51,721 bases of DNA. It comes from UBA2239 sp050177075 (GTDB lineage: Bacteria > Pseudomonadota > Gammaproteobacteria > Burkholderiales > UBA9220). A model generated the notes under the pieces. The model saw only the letters and a program-made list of their open reading frames with translations, was not told the DNA's origin and did not search any database. Position numbers and translations under genes: made by a program. This document shows, piece by piece, positions 7,242-16,633 of this stretch. Within the stretch, counting starts at the first letter, position 1. Every line of letters starts with the position of its first letter. The stretch covers positions 1-51,721 of the forward strand of contig JBFXHL010000008.1 of the NCBI GenBank assembly GCA_050177075.1, written 5' to 3'.

Positions 7242-8423
7242 TCAAATCGTATAGCCCAGGGCGTGGCGGATCAGCGCCTTTTTCAGCCAGCCCTGGCGGT
7301 TGGTGAGGCCGAGGCCCGCGTTGCGCGCCAGCTTCAGCAGCGGATTGCCGTTGTTGAACAGCTTCTGCAGGCCATCGGTGGTGAGCTGCATGGCGACGAT
7401 GTCCTCCTGTCGCGCCCGGTCGTAGCGCCGCAGCAGGGGAAAACTGCCGCAATCCTTTTCCGCCCCCCGCTCCTTCAGGGTCTTGGCCAGGGCCATGGCG
7501 TCCTGGAACCCCAGGTTGACGCCGTAGCCCGCCAGGGGGTGGACGTTGTGGGCGGCGTCCCCCACCAGGGCCAGCCGGGGCCGCACCAAAGAGCCGATAT
7601 TGAGCAGGCGCAGGGAGAACCCCACCGCCGGGGTGATCAACTCCAGTTTCCCCAGGGCATGGTGCCCCGCCTCCGCCACCCGCTCGCACAACTCCGCCGC
7701 CGGCAGGGCCGTCAGGGCGTCCGCCTGGGCATCCCAAGTGGACCACACCATGGACATTCGGTTCCCCGGCAGGGGCAGGTAGGCGAGAATGCCATCCTCC
7801 CGGAACCACTGCAGAGCCGCGCCGCGGTGGGGCTTCTCGGTGGTGAAATTGGCCACCACCCCCTTCTGGCCGTAGGGCCGGGGCCGGGCCTCGATGCCCG
7901 CCTGCTGGCGGACCCAGGAATCGCGCCCGTCGGCCCCCACGATGAGGCTGGCCTCCAGGGTTCGGCCGTCCTCCAGGGTCAGCACTGCGGCATCGTCGTA
8001 GAAGGCCAGGGCGGCACAGCCCGCCGGGGCAAGGAGTTCCAGGTTGTCCTGGTCCGCCAGGGCCCGCCACAGGCCGTCTGCCATCAGACGGCTCTCGACG
8101 ATGAAGGCCAACTCCGGCACCCCGGTCTCGTAGGCGCCGAAATCCAGGCACGCCCGGCCGTCGTCGCCCCACACGTGCATGGCGCTCACCGGCTGGATGC
8201 GCGAGGCGTCGAGCCCCTGCCACACGCCGAGGCGCTCCAGGAAGGCCGTATTGGTGGGGCTGATGGCGTAGATGCGGGGATCCCAGCTATCGTCGGCGGG
8301 CAGCGCCTGGGGCGGCCGTCCCTCGACCAGGGCCAGCCTGAGGCCGCTGCCTTTGAGGGACAGGGCCAGGGCAGCGCCCACCAGCCCGCCGCCGACGATG
8401 ATCAGGTCGTACTTGCCGTTCAT
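7242..8423 (-). CDS. UbiH/UbiF/VisC-family FAD monooxygenase (ubiquinone biosynthesis)
   Basis: A 393-residue flavin monooxygenase: Rossmann FAD motif at the N-terminus (LIIVGGGLVGAALALSL), a DPRIYAIS stretch, the DG motif (IVGADGRDSWVRQQ) and the FAD ribityl-binding motif (LVGDAAHNVHPLAGYGVNLGF). These mark the ring hydroxylases of ubiquinone synthesis. ATG 8423 overlaps the stop of the upstream paralogue by four bases. The tandem arrangement behind pepP resembles the pepP-ubiH-ubiI order, so this is probably the UbiI/UbiF-type partner; which ring carbon it hydroxylates cannot be told from sequence alone. Confidence 0.88.
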   Translation of the reverse strand: MNGKYDLIIVGGGLVGAALALSLKGSGLRLALVEGRPPQALPADDSWDPRIYAISPTNTAFLERLGVWQGLDASRIQPVSAMHVWGDDGRACLDFGAYETGVPELAFIVESRLMADGLWRALADQDNLELLAPAGCAALAFYDDAAVLTLEDGRTLEASLIVGADGRDSWVRQQAGIEARPRPYGQKGVVANFTTEKPHRGAALQWFREDGILAYLPLPGNRMSMVWSTWDAQADALTALPAAELCERVAEAGHHALGKLELITPAVGFSLRLLNIGSLVRPRLALVGDAAHNVHPLAGYGVNLGFQDAMALAKTLKERGAEKDCGSFPLLRRYDRARQEDIVAMQLTTDGLQKLFNNGNPLLKLARNAGLGLTNRQGWLKKALIRHALGYTI

Positions 8424-9583
8424 GAGCGCGCTCCGTAAATCAGGCGGTTGAGGAGGAGAGGCTTGGCCCCCGGCAGGGTGTCCAGTAGGGTGAGACCGAG
8501 GCCCCGCGCCGCCTGGAGGGGTGCCACGTCGTTGGTGAAGAGGGACAGCACCGAGTCGGTGAAGGCGATGCCGCCCTTGGTGTCCCACTCCCGCCGCCCG
8601 CGGTAGGCGCGGAGCATGGCCTCATCGCCGATGCCCGCCGGAGCGGCCTTGAGGACTTCATCCGCCAGCTCCCAGGCGTCCCGCAGCGCCAGGTTGAAGC
8701 CCTGGCCGGCGAAGGGATGGAGAATCTGGGCGGCGTTGCCCACCACCGCCAGGCGCTGGCCGGTCACCGGGCGGGTCTGCTTGAGGGCCAGGGGCCAGCT
8801 CGCCCGCGGTCCGACGGCGGTGAAGCGCCCCGCCCGGTCGCCAAAGCGGTCGTGGAGACGAGCAAGAAAGGCATCGTCATCGAGGGCCATCAGCTCCCCC
8901 GCCTCCTCGGTGGACACCGTCCACACCAAGGCCCAGCGGTCGCCGGAGGGCAGCAGGGCGATGGGACCGAGGGGGGTGAAGCGTTCGTAGGCGATATGGC
9001 GATTGGGCTGCTCCGATTTCACCCGGGCCAGCACCGCGCACTGGTGGTAATCCTTCACCGACGGCGCCATGTCCGGCAACAGATCGAGACAGCGGCCGCC
9101 GTCGGCCAGCACCAGCAGCTTGGCCCGCACCCGGTGGCTGCCGTCGCCGTGGTCGAATTCCGCCTCGGCGGCCTCCGCCCCGGAGCGCAGGGCGGTGACG
9201 GTGGCGCCGGAAAGGTAGGCCAGCTCGGCTTCCGCCACCTTGGACTGGAGGGCGGCGTTGAGGTCCGGGTAGTCCACCACGTAGCCCAAGGCGGGGAGGC
9301 CGGATTCGTCGGCCTTGAGCAGGGCGCGGCCGAAACCGCCGCGCTGGGAGACGTGCACCGTCTCGATGGGGGTGGCGGAGCGCAGGCGGCGCCAGACGTC
9401 CAATTGCTGCAGGATGAGGCGGGTGCCGTAGGACAGGGCCAGGGCCCGGGGGTCGTCCGCCGCGCCCACCTCCCGCTGGGCCTCCAGCACCACCACGTCG
9501 AGGCCCGAGTCCCGCAGGGCGAGGGCGAGGGAGGCCCCGGCGGGGCCGCCGCCGACGATCAGTACGTCCACATGGCTTTCCAT
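8420..9583 (-). CDS. ubiH: UbiH-type FAD-dependent ubiquinone-biosynthesis hydroxylase
   Basis: A 387-residue paralogue of the gene that follows it. It has the N-terminal FAD motif (VLIVGGGPAGASLALAL), RALALS stretch, LADGG motif and the C-terminal ribityl motif (VVGNAAQILHPFAGQGFNLALRD). It lies directly downstream of pepP, as ubiH does in enterobacteria, which is the basis for the symbol. ATG 9583 is chosen because the FAD fold begins six residues later; the start lies four bases after the pepP stop. Confidence 0.85.
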   Translation of the reverse strand: MESHVDVLIVGGGPAGASLALALRDSGLDVVVLEAQREVGAADDPRALALSYGTRLILQQLDVWRRLRSATPIETVHVSQRGGFGRALLKADESGLPALGYVVDYPDLNAALQSKVAEAELAYLSGATVTALRSGAEAAEAEFDHGDGSHRVRAKLLVLADGGRCLDLLPDMAPSVKDYHQCAVLARVKSEQPNRHIAYERFTPLGPIALLPSGDRWALVWTVSTEEAGELMALDDDAFLARLHDRFGDRAGRFTAVGPRASWPLALKQTRPVTGQRLAVVGNAAQILHPFAGQGFNLALRDAWELADEVLKAAPAGIGDEAMLRAYRGRREWDTKGGIAFTDSVLSLFTNDVAPLQAARGLGLTLLDTLPGAKPLLLNRLIYGARS

Positions 9584-9587
9584 GGTC

Positions 9588-10889
9588 CTACTCCTTTCCC
9601 ACGATGGCTTCGATTTCGGCGACGGTCTTGGGGGCATGGCGGGTCAGTATCTCGCAGCCCTTGGCGGTGATCGCCACGTCGTCCTCGATGCGGATGCCGA
9701 TGTTCCAGAAGGCATCCGGCACGTCCTCGCCGGGGCGCACATAGCAGCCCGGCTCGACGGTGAGGGTCATGCCCGGTTCCAGCTTGCGCCACTTGCCTTC
9801 CCGCTGCAGGCGGCCCACGTCGTGGACGTCCAGGCCCAGCAGGTGGCCGGTGCGGTGCATGTAGAAGCGCTTGTAGTCGCCGGACTCGATGACCCCGTCC
9901 ACGCTGCCCTTGCACAGCCCCAGGTCGACGAAGCCCCGGGCCAGGACCTTCACCGCCGCATCGTGCATGCCGTTCCAGGACACGCCGGGCTTGGCCTTGG
10001 CGATGGCGGCCTCCTGGGCCGCCAGCACCAGCTGGTAGAGGTCCCGCTGGGGACCGGAAAACTTGCCGCTCACCGGGAAGGTGCGGGTGATGTCGGAGGC
10101 GTAGCCGTCCACCTCGCAGCCGGCGTCGATGAGCAACAGCTCGCCCTTCTTCAGCTTGGCGTCGTTGGCCACGTAATGCAGCACGCAGGCGTTGGCGCCG
10201 CCGGCGACGATGGGCGGGTAGGACGGGGCATGGGCGCCGCGGCGGCGGAACTCATACAGCAGCTCGGCCTCCACTTCGTATTCCCAGCGCCCCGGCCGGG
10301 TGGCGGCCATGGCCCGGCGGTGGGCATCGGCGGCGATATCCGCCGCCAACTGCATTTTTTCCAGTTCCTCGGCATCCTTGCGGATGCGCAGCTCGTCGCT
10401 CAGGCGGGTGACGTCGCGCACCTCGGGCACCACCTCGACCCCGCGCATTTCCCGCACCCGCTTCAGCCACCCCGTGGCCCGCTCGTCCCAGTGGCTGTCG
10501 GAGCCGAGGTGAAAGTATAGGGCGGGACGGTCCGCCAGCAGCTTCGGCAGTTGGGCGTCCAGCTCCTCGATGGGATGGGCCTCGTCGACGCCGAAAGCCG
10601 CTTTCGCCCGCTCCGGCCCGTAGCGGAAGCCGTCCCAGATTTCCCGCTCCTCGTTGCGGGTGCGGCAGAAGAGCAGGCTGCGGTGTTTCTTGCCGTCGGC
10701 CACCAGTACCAGCACCGCCTCCGGCTCGGGGAAGCCGGTGAAGTAATAGAAGGCGCTGTCGAAGCGGTAGGGGTAGTGGGTGTCCCGGTTGCGGGGCCGC
10801 TCCGGGGCGGTGGGAATCACCGCCACGCCGTGGCCCATGGCCCGGGCCAGTTCGGCGCGGCGGCGGCGGTGGGTTTTCACGCTGAACAT
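9588..10889 (-). CDS. pepP: Xaa-Pro aminopeptidase PepP
   Basis: A 433-residue cytoplasmic metallopeptidase that removes N-terminal residues preceding proline. An N-terminal creatinase-like domain is followed by a pita-bread catalytic domain. The dimetal ligands are visible: the two Asp in DAGCEVDGYASDITRTFP, His in HRTGHLLGLDVHD, Glu in TVEPGCYV and Glu in GIRIEDD. Its start overlaps the end of murU by 13 bases. Linkage of pepP with ubiH is widespread in proteobacteria. Confidence 0.95.
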   Translation of the reverse strand: MFSVKTHRRRRAELARAMGHGVAVIPTAPERPRNRDTHYPYRFDSAFYYFTGFPEPEAVLVLVADGKKHRSLLFCRTRNEEREIWDGFRYGPERAKAAFGVDEAHPIEELDAQLPKLLADRPALYFHLGSDSHWDERATGWLKRVREMRGVEVVPEVRDVTRLSDELRIRKDAEELEKMQLAADIAADAHRRAMAATRPGRWEYEVEAELLYEFRRRGAHAPSYPPIVAGGANACVLHYVANDAKLKKGELLLIDAGCEVDGYASDITRTFPVSGKFSGPQRDLYQLVLAAQEAAIAKAKPGVSWNGMHDAAVKVLARGFVDLGLCKGSVDGVIESGDYKRFYMHRTGHLLGLDVHDVGRLQREGKWRKLEPGMTLTVEPGCYVRPGEDVPDAFWNIGIRIEDDVAITAKGCEILTRHAPKTVAEIEAIVGKE

Positions 10890-11593
10890 GGCACCTCGCC
10901 TTTCAATTCCGCATCCAGTTGCGCCAGGCGTTGGGGGGTGCCCACGTCCACCCAGCGTCCGGTGTAATGTTCGCCGCCCACCCGCCCCTGAGCCATGGCC
11001 CGGCGCAGGAGAGGGGCCAGCTTGGCCTTCTCCCCCGGCGCGATGCCGGCGAACAGGCTAGGACGGTAGCAGCCGATACCGGAGAAGGTGAGCTTGCGCT
11101 CACCTTCGTCGTAAACCTTGTCGCCGGCGAGACAGAAATCGCCAGCGGGATGATGGCCCGGGTTGTCCGCCAGCACCAGCCAGGCTTCCAGTTCGGCCTT
11201 GGGGTCGGCCAGCCGTTCCAACCGTGGCGTCAGGAGGGAAAAATCGTAGTCGCAATAGACATCGCCGTTCACCACCAGGAAAGGCTTATCCCCCAACAGT
11301 CCCAGCGCCTGGGCAATGCCGCCGGCGGTCTCCAGGGCTTCCGCCTCGACGGAGTAGCGAATGCTCACCCCGTAACGGCTGCCGTCCCCCAAGGCGGCCT
11401 CGATCTGGTCGCCGAGATGGGCGTGGTTGATCACCAGTTCCCGGAAACCCGCTCGGGCCAGGCGCTCGATGTGCCAGACGACGAGGGGCTTTCCCCCCGC
11501 CGGCAGGAGGGGCTTGGGGGTGGTGTCGGTCAGGGGCCGCATGCGCTCGCCGCGGCCGGCGGCGAGAATCATGGCGCGATAACCGTGCGCCAT
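10877..11593 (-). CDS. murU: N-acetylmuramate-1-phosphate uridylyltransferase MurU
   Basis: A 238-residue nucleotidyltransferase. The N-terminus has the signature AMILAAGRGERMRPLTDTTPKPLL, and the metal-binding Asp lies in VVNGDVYCDYDF. With AmgK upstream it forms the MurNAc recycling pathway: AmgK makes MurNAc-1-phosphate and MurU makes UDP-MurNAc, bypassing MurA and giving intrinsic fosfomycin tolerance in species that have it. ATG 11593 shares a base with the amgK stop (TGATG), so the two are translationally coupled. Confidence 0.9.
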   Translation of the reverse strand: MAHGYRAMILAAGRGERMRPLTDTTPKPLLPAGGKPLVVWHIERLARAGFRELVINHAHLGDQIEAALGDGSRYGVSIRYSVEAEALETAGGIAQALGLLGDKPFLVVNGDVYCDYDFSLLTPRLERLADPKAELEAWLVLADNPGHHPAGDFCLAGDKVYDEGERKLTFSGIGCYRPSLFAGIAPGEKAKLAPLLRRAMAQGRVGGEHYTGRWVDVGTPQRLAQLDAELKGEVPCSA

Positions 11594-12594
11594 CAGAAGG
11601 TGTACCCCACTTGCTCCTCCTTGTCCTCCAGCCAATCCAGCAGCTTGAGCAGGGGGTGGAATTCCCGGTAGCGCTCGCAAGCCCGGCGCAGATAATCCTT
11701 CACCAGGGGCATGTCCTTCAGATAGCCGTCCTTGCCGTCCCGATGGTAGAGGCGGGCGAAGATGCCCAGCACCTTGATGTGGCGCTGCATGCCCATCCAC
11801 TCGTAATCGCGGTGGAACTCGGCGAAGTCGGCGCTCACCGGCAGACCGGCCTTCTTGGCTTTTTCCCAATAGCGGATCAGCCAGTCGAGAATCCGGGCCT
11901 CGTCCCAGCTGATATAGGCGTCCTTGAATAGGGATACCAGGTCGTAGGTGATGGGGCCGTAGACCGCGTCCTGGAAGTCCAGGATGCCGGGGTTGGGCGT
12001 CGTCACCATCAGGTTGCGCGAGTGGTAGTCGCGGTGGACGTAGACCTTCGGCTGGGACAGGTTGTTGGCCAGCAGCAGCTTGAAGGCGTCCTGGAGAATG
12101 TCCATGAACATGCCGGACAGTTCCCGCTTGAGATGCTTGGCGATGTACCAGTCGGGGAACAGATTCATCTCCCGCAGCAGCAGAGCCTCGTCGTAGTCCG
12201 GCAGCTGGCCGGGGCGGCTGGCGAGCTGGATTTTCACCAGGGCATCGGTGGCGTCGCCGTAGAGGCGGGACGCGTCGCCCCCGTCGTCGAAGGCCTGCAA
12301 GTAAGTGGTCGCCCCCAGGTCAGACAGCAGCAGGAAGCCCTGTTCCAGGTTTTCCGCCAGCACCTCGGGGACATGGACCCCGGCGTCGTGGAACAGCCTG
12401 GCCACGTGAAGGAAAGGACCGCAGTCCTCGTGCTCGGGCGGCGCATCCATGACGATGAGGGTGCGCTCCGGCAGGGTGAGGCGAAAGTAGCGGCGGAAGC
12501 TGGCGTCGGCGGAAGCGGGAGCCAGGGAATGGGGCTCGCCGGGAAAAAGGCGGGCCACCCAGTTTTCGAGCAGTTCGAGGCGTTCTTGGGACAT
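11593..12594 (-). CDS. amgK: Anomeric MurNAc/GlcNAc kinase AmgK
   Basis: A 333-residue APH-family sugar kinase. The catalytic loop is VHRDYHSRNLMV and the metal-binding motif is ILDFQDAVYGP. In Pseudomonas, AmgK phosphorylates the anomeric carbon of MurNAc and GlcNAc recovered from peptidoglycan. ATG 12594 is chosen because homology begins there (SQERLELLENWV) and a promoter lies just upstream. It is the first gene of the amgK-murU-pepP-ubiH operon and is divergent from lptD. Confidence 0.9.
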   Translation of the reverse strand: MSQERLELLENWVARLFPGEPHSLAPASADASFRRYFRLTLPERTLIVMDAPPEHEDCGPFLHVARLFHDAGVHVPEVLAENLEQGFLLLSDLGATTYLQAFDDGGDASRLYGDATDALVKIQLASRPGQLPDYDEALLLREMNLFPDWYIAKHLKRELSGMFMDILQDAFKLLLANNLSQPKVYVHRDYHSRNLMVTTPNPGILDFQDAVYGPITYDLVSLFKDAYISWDEARILDWLIRYWEKAKKAGLPVSADFAEFHRDYEWMGMQRHIKVLGIFARLYHRDGKDGYLKDMPLVKDYLRRACERYREFHPLLKLLDWLEDKEEQVGYTF

Positions 12595-12605
12595 TTCCAC
12601 GTTGC

Positions 12606-12633
12606 TAAAATGGCGGTTTTGTGCGATTTTATC
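12606..12633. promoter_or_regulatory. Overlapping divergent promoters of lptD and amgK
   Basis: On the plus strand a TAAAAT hexamer at 12606-12611 sits about 50 bases before the lptD ATG. On the minus strand GATAAAAT (12633-12626) lies about 31 bases before the amgK ATG. The two -10 regions lie only about 15 bases apart within a 65-base intergenic space, so polymerase binding in one direction may affect the other. The -35 elements are weak. Confidence 0.4.
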
Positions 12634-12659
12634 ACCTCTTGACGCCGCCCCAAGCAATA

Positions 12660-15323
12660 ATGAAAACCCCGTTCCGAATTGGCCGACACGGCGCCCGCCG
12701 AATTCTCCAACCCACCCCCTTGACCCTGGCGCTGCTGTGCGTATTCCCGGCCTGCGCCCAGGCGGCGGTGGGTCTGCCCCCCCTGAAGATCGATCCGAGC
12801 CTGATCAATCCGCCCCCTGGCGGCGTCCGCCCCTACGGCGTGCCAGAGAGCGCCGAAACCGCGCCGGCGCCTGTCGCCGAGGAAACGCCGAAACCGGCCC
12901 CCAAACCCGCCGCCGAGGTGAAGCCCCTGCCCAAGGCGAAGCCCGTCCCCGCCCAACCCATCGCGGAGCCCTCTCCCCCGGCGGCGTCCCAGCCCGCCGC
13001 CGACGCCGGCTCCCGCGCCGCCCCGCCGGTCGCCGCCCGCAAAGAGGAAGCCACGCCCGAGGCCGAGACTCCCGCCCAGGAAACCCGCCCGGCGCCGGCC
13101 GTTCTGCCGGCCCGCAAACCGGAGGGAACCGAAGCCGCCCCACAGAAGCGCAGCGAAGCGGCGCCGGCCAAGCCCATCGCCCCCGCGCTCCAGACGCCCG
13201 CCGAACCCCCGGTGTACATCACCGCCGACCGCCAGCAGGGCCACGAGGATTCCGAGGTGGAAGCCTTCGGCCAGGCGGAACTGGTGAAGGGCGACCAGAA
13301 AGTGCGCGCCGACTACCTGACCTATTTCCAGCCCGAGGACGAAGTCTACGCCAAGGACAACGTAGTGCTGGAACAGAAAAGCGACACCGCCGAGGGTCCG
13401 GAACTGCGTCTGCAGCTGAATAAGAAGGAAGGCTACATGACCTCCCCCACCTTCCGCTTCGGCGACACCGACGGCCGGGGGGAAGCGGAGAACATGGAAT
13501 TCCGCGGCCAGGACAAATACCTCTTCGACCAGGCCACCTACACCACCTGCCCGGTGGGCAACGACGACTGGTACCTGCGGGTGAAGGAACTGGACGTGGA
13601 CCGCACGGTGAACACCGGTATCGCCCATCAGGCGACGGTGATGTTCCGCGACGTGCCGATCCTCTACGCGCCGCGGATGAGCTTCGCCCTGAAGAAGGAG
13701 CGGAAATCCGGCTTCCTCTCGCCGATTTTCGCCGCCAACGGCAACAACGGCGCCCAGCTGACGACCCCCTATTATTGGAACATCGCCCCCAACCGGGATG
13801 CCACCATCACTCCCCATCTGATGACCAAGCGCGGCTTGCAGATAGGCGCCGAATTCCGTTACCTGGAACCGACCTACCAGGGGCAAATCAGCTACGAAAC
13901 CCTGCCCAACGACCGCATGGCGGGAATCAACCGCAATCTGCTCAACCTGCAGCATGCGCAGAGCTTCGGCGGCGGATGGGGGGGCATGCTGAACATCCAG
14001 AAGGTGTCCGACCCGGCCTATTTCACGGACCTCAGCACGACCATCACCCAGACCTCCCAGGCACTGTTGCCCCGCCAGGGGATGCTCACCTATGGCGGCG
14101 GCTGGTGGAGCTTCATCGGCCAGGCGCAGAAATGGCAGTCCCTGACAGCACCGGACAATCCGCCTTACGCCCGGCTCCCCCAACTCCTCGCCACGGGCAC
14201 CCGCCAGCTTTACCGGGCGCAGGAAACCCCCATCGCCGCCAATTTCAATTTCGTGACGGAATACGTGGACTTCAGCCACCCGACCCTGGTCAACGCCAAG
14301 CGGGCGATGCTCTATCCCAGCATCAGCTTCCCCCTCACTCCCGTCTACGGTTACCTCACACCTAAGGTCGGGGTCCACACTACCCGCTACATGTACGACA
14401 AGTCCACCACCACCCTGGCCGACACCAGCCGTACCGTGCCGATTTTCAGCCTGGACAGCGGCCTGTACTTCGAGCGGGACCTCGATCTGTTCGGCCGGAG
14501 CTTCCAACAGACCCTCGAGCCACGGGCCTATTACGTCTACGTTCCCTACCGGGACCAGAACGCCATTCCGGTGTTCGACACCGGCGACGCCGGCTTCGGC
14601 GTCGCGCAAATCTTCACCGAGAACCGCTTCGGCGGCAATGACCGCATCAGCGACGCCAACCAGGTCACCCTCGGCGTCACCTCCCGTTTCCTCGAGGCCA
14701 CGGGGATAGAACGGCTGCGCGCCACGGTAGCACAACGCTACTATTTCAAAACGCCGCAAGTGGTTCTTCCCGGACAACTCCCGCCTGACCGCAAGATTTC
14801 CGACCTGCTCGCCACCGTCGGCGGCCAGTTGACCCGGGAGTGGCGCCTGGACAGCTTCTGGCAGTACAACCCGGACCTGTCGCGGACCGAAATCTTCAAC
14901 GTCGGCGCCCGCTACAAGCCCGAGGACGGCAAACTGCTCAACATGAGCTTCCGTTACACGCCGACCCCCACCGCCACCGTCTTCGGCGTCAATCCGGGCG
15001 GCTTCCGCCAGCTCGACGTGTCCGGCCAGTGGCCCCTCTACGGCCGCTGGCACGGGGTTGGCCGGATGAACTACTCCATTCTCGACAAGGCCATCCTGGA
15101 AGGCCTCGCCGGCGTGGAATACGACGGCGGCTGCTGGGCGGCCCGGGCCGTGGTCCACTCCCTCACCACCGGCGTGGACACCAGCGGCAAGCCGATCAAG
15201 AGCAACACGATTTTCTTCCAGCTCGAATTGAACGGATTGAGCAGCATCGGTTCCAATCCCCTGGAAGTCCTGAACCGCAACATCTACGGCTACACCAAAT
15301 TCAACCAGTCCCCGACACAATGA
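12660..15323 (+). CDS. lptD: LPS-assembly outer-membrane protein LptD
   Basis: An 887-residue outer-membrane protein that inserts lipopolysaccharide into the outer leaflet with LptE. It has a signal peptide ending at AQA, an OstA/LptA-like domain (YITADRQQGHEDSEVEAFGQ) and a large C-terminal barrel. Cys residues occur in TTCPVG and GGCWAA, at the places used for interdomain disulfides in E. coli. Between signal peptide and OstA domain is a Pro/Ala/Glu-rich stretch of about 140 residues, which makes the protein about 100 residues longer than the E. coli one (784). ATG 12660 is chosen for the signal peptide. Its stop overlaps the surA start. Confidence 0.95.
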   Translation: MKTPFRIGRHGARRILQPTPLTLALLCVFPACAQAAVGLPPLKIDPSLINPPPGGVRPYGVPESAETAPAPVAEETPKPAPKPAAEVKPLPKAKPVPAQPIAEPSPPAASQPAADAGSRAAPPVAARKEEATPEAETPAQETRPAPAVLPARKPEGTEAAPQKRSEAAPAKPIAPALQTPAEPPVYITADRQQGHEDSEVEAFGQAELVKGDQKVRADYLTYFQPEDEVYAKDNVVLEQKSDTAEGPELRLQLNKKEGYMTSPTFRFGDTDGRGEAENMEFRGQDKYLFDQATYTTCPVGNDDWYLRVKELDVDRTVNTGIAHQATVMFRDVPILYAPRMSFALKKERKSGFLSPIFAANGNNGAQLTTPYYWNIAPNRDATITPHLMTKRGLQIGAEFRYLEPTYQGQISYETLPNDRMAGINRNLLNLQHAQSFGGGWGGMLNIQKVSDPAYFTDLSTTITQTSQALLPRQGMLTYGGGWWSFIGQAQKWQSLTAPDNPPYARLPQLLATGTRQLYRAQETPIAANFNFVTEYVDFSHPTLVNAKRAMLYPSISFPLTPVYGYLTPKVGVHTTRYMYDKSTTTLADTSRTVPIFSLDSGLYFERDLDLFGRSFQQTLEPRAYYVYVPYRDQNAIPVFDTGDAGFGVAQIFTENRFGGNDRISDANQVTLGVTSRFLEATGIERLRATVAQRYYFKTPQVVLPGQLPPDRKISDLLATVGGQLTREWRLDSFWQYNPDLSRTEIFNVGARYKPEDGKLLNMSFRYTPTPTATVFGVNPGGFRQLDVSGQWPLYGRWHGVGRMNYSILDKAILEGLAGVEYDGGCWAARAVVHSLTTGVDTSGKPIKSNTIFFQLELNGLSSIGSNPLEVLNRNIYGYTKFNQSPTQ

Positions 15324-16633
15324 TGAAACCCCTCTTCCGTCTTCTCCTCGTCCTCGGCGCCCTGCTTCTGGCCGTCCCCCTCCACGCCGCCGAGGGGCGC
15401 CCCCGGGTGCAGCAGCTGGACCGGATCGTCGCCGTCGTCAACAACGACGTCATCACCCAGCAGGAGCTCACCGATCGCATGGGTGTCATCGCCGTGCAGC
15501 TGAAAAAACAGGGAACTCCCCTGCCGCCGCAGGAGGTCCTGGCGAAACAGGTGCTGGAGCGCATGATCGTCGAGAAAGTGCAATTGCAATACGCCAAGGA
15601 CACCGGCATCCGGGTGGACGACAATCAGGTGGACGCCACCATCCAGCGCATCGCCCAGCAGAACGGCGTGGACGTGGCGGGTTTCCGCCAGACCCTGGAA
15701 AAGGAAGGGATCAATTTCGCCAAATTCCGCGAGGAACTGCGCAACGAAATCATCATCGCCCGCCTGCGGGAGAGGGAAGTGGACAACAAGATCACCGTCG
15801 CCGACAGCGAGGTGGACAACCTGCTGGCCGCCCGTACCGCCCTGTCCGGCGGCGGGGACGAGTACAACGTGGCTCACATCCTGATCGCGGTGCCGGAAAA
15901 CGCCAGTCCGGAACAGATCCAGGAACGCAAGGCCAAGACCGAGGCGGCCCTGGCCGAACTGAAAAAGGGCGCCAATTTCGGCCAGGTGGCGGCCAGCTTT
16001 TCCGATGCCGCCGACGCCATGGACGGCGGCCAGCTGGGCTGGCGCTCCCCCGCCCGCCTACCGAGCATCTTCGTCGAAGCCCTGGGCAAGATGAAACCCG
16101 GCGACATCAGCCCGGTGCTGCGCAGCCCCAACGGCTTCCACATCCTCAAGCTGCTGGACCACCGCAGCAGCAGCGCCCCCCTGATGGTGCAGCAGACCCA
16201 TGTCCGCCACATCCTGATCAAGACCAACGAAGCCGTCTCCGAGGCTGACGCCAAGCGCCGCCTGCTCCTGGTACGCGATCGCCTGGTGCACGGCGGCGAC
16301 TTCGCCCAGCTGGCCCGCCTCTACTCCGAGGACGGCTCCGCCTCCCGGGGCGGCGACCTGGGTTGGGTCAACCCCGGCGACCTGGTGCCCGAATTCGAAA
16401 AAGCCATGGACGCCCTCAAACCCGGCGAAGTCAGCGAACCGGTGAAATCCCCCTTCGGCTGGCACCTGATCCAGGTGCTGGAGCGCCGCACCCAGGACAT
16501 GAGCAAGGAGCGCGCCAAGCTCCAGGCACGCCAGGAAATCCGCGCCCGCAAGGCCGACGAGCAGTACCAGGACTGGGTACGCCAACTGCGCGACCGGGCC
16601 TTCGTGGAATACCACCTCGAAGACAAGTACTAA
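15320..16633 (+). CDS. surA: Periplasmic chaperone/peptidyl-prolyl isomerase SurA
   Basis: A 437-residue periplasmic chaperone for outer-membrane proteins, including LptD. It has a signal peptide (FRLLLVLGALLLAVPLHA), the SurA N-terminal domain (DRIVAVVNNDVITQQEL) and two parvulin domains (EYNVAHILIAVPE and VRHILIKTNEAVS). ATG 15320 or 15323 are both possible; the lptD stop overlaps them, indicating coupling. The order lptD-surA-pdxA-rsmA is conserved in many proteobacteria. Confidence 0.95.
   Translation: MMKPLFRLLLVLGALLLAVPLHAAEGRPRVQQLDRIVAVVNNDVITQQELTDRMGVIAVQLKKQGTPLPPQEVLAKQVLERMIVEKVQLQYAKDTGIRVDDNQVDATIQRIAQQNGVDVAGFRQTLEKEGINFAKFREELRNEIIIARLREREVDNKITVADSEVDNLLAARTALSGGGDEYNVAHILIAVPENASPEQIQERKAKTEAALAELKKGANFGQVAASFSDAADAMDGGQLGWRSPARLPSIFVEALGKMKPGDISPVLRSPNGFHILKLLDHRSSSAPLMVQQTHVRHILIKTNEAVSEADAKRRLLLVRDRLVHGGDFAQLARLYSEDGSASRGGDLGWVNPGDLVPEFEKAMDALKPGEVSEPVKSPFGWHLIQVLERRTQDMSKERAKLQARQEIRARKADEQYQDWVRQLRDRAFVEYHLEDKY

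Noticed and set aside
7239..7251. A further partial copy of the 15-base motif (ATCAAATCGTAT)
   Set aside because: It lies in the end of the coding sequence of the UbiH-family gene, where it encodes the conserved tail, so it is likely chance.
12234..15320. A 1028-codon minus-strand reading frame
   Set aside because: It lies opposite lptD and amgK, has the monotonous Gly/Val/Ala-rich composition of antisense frames in GC-rich DNA, and lacks recognisable domains. LptD is clearly the real gene.
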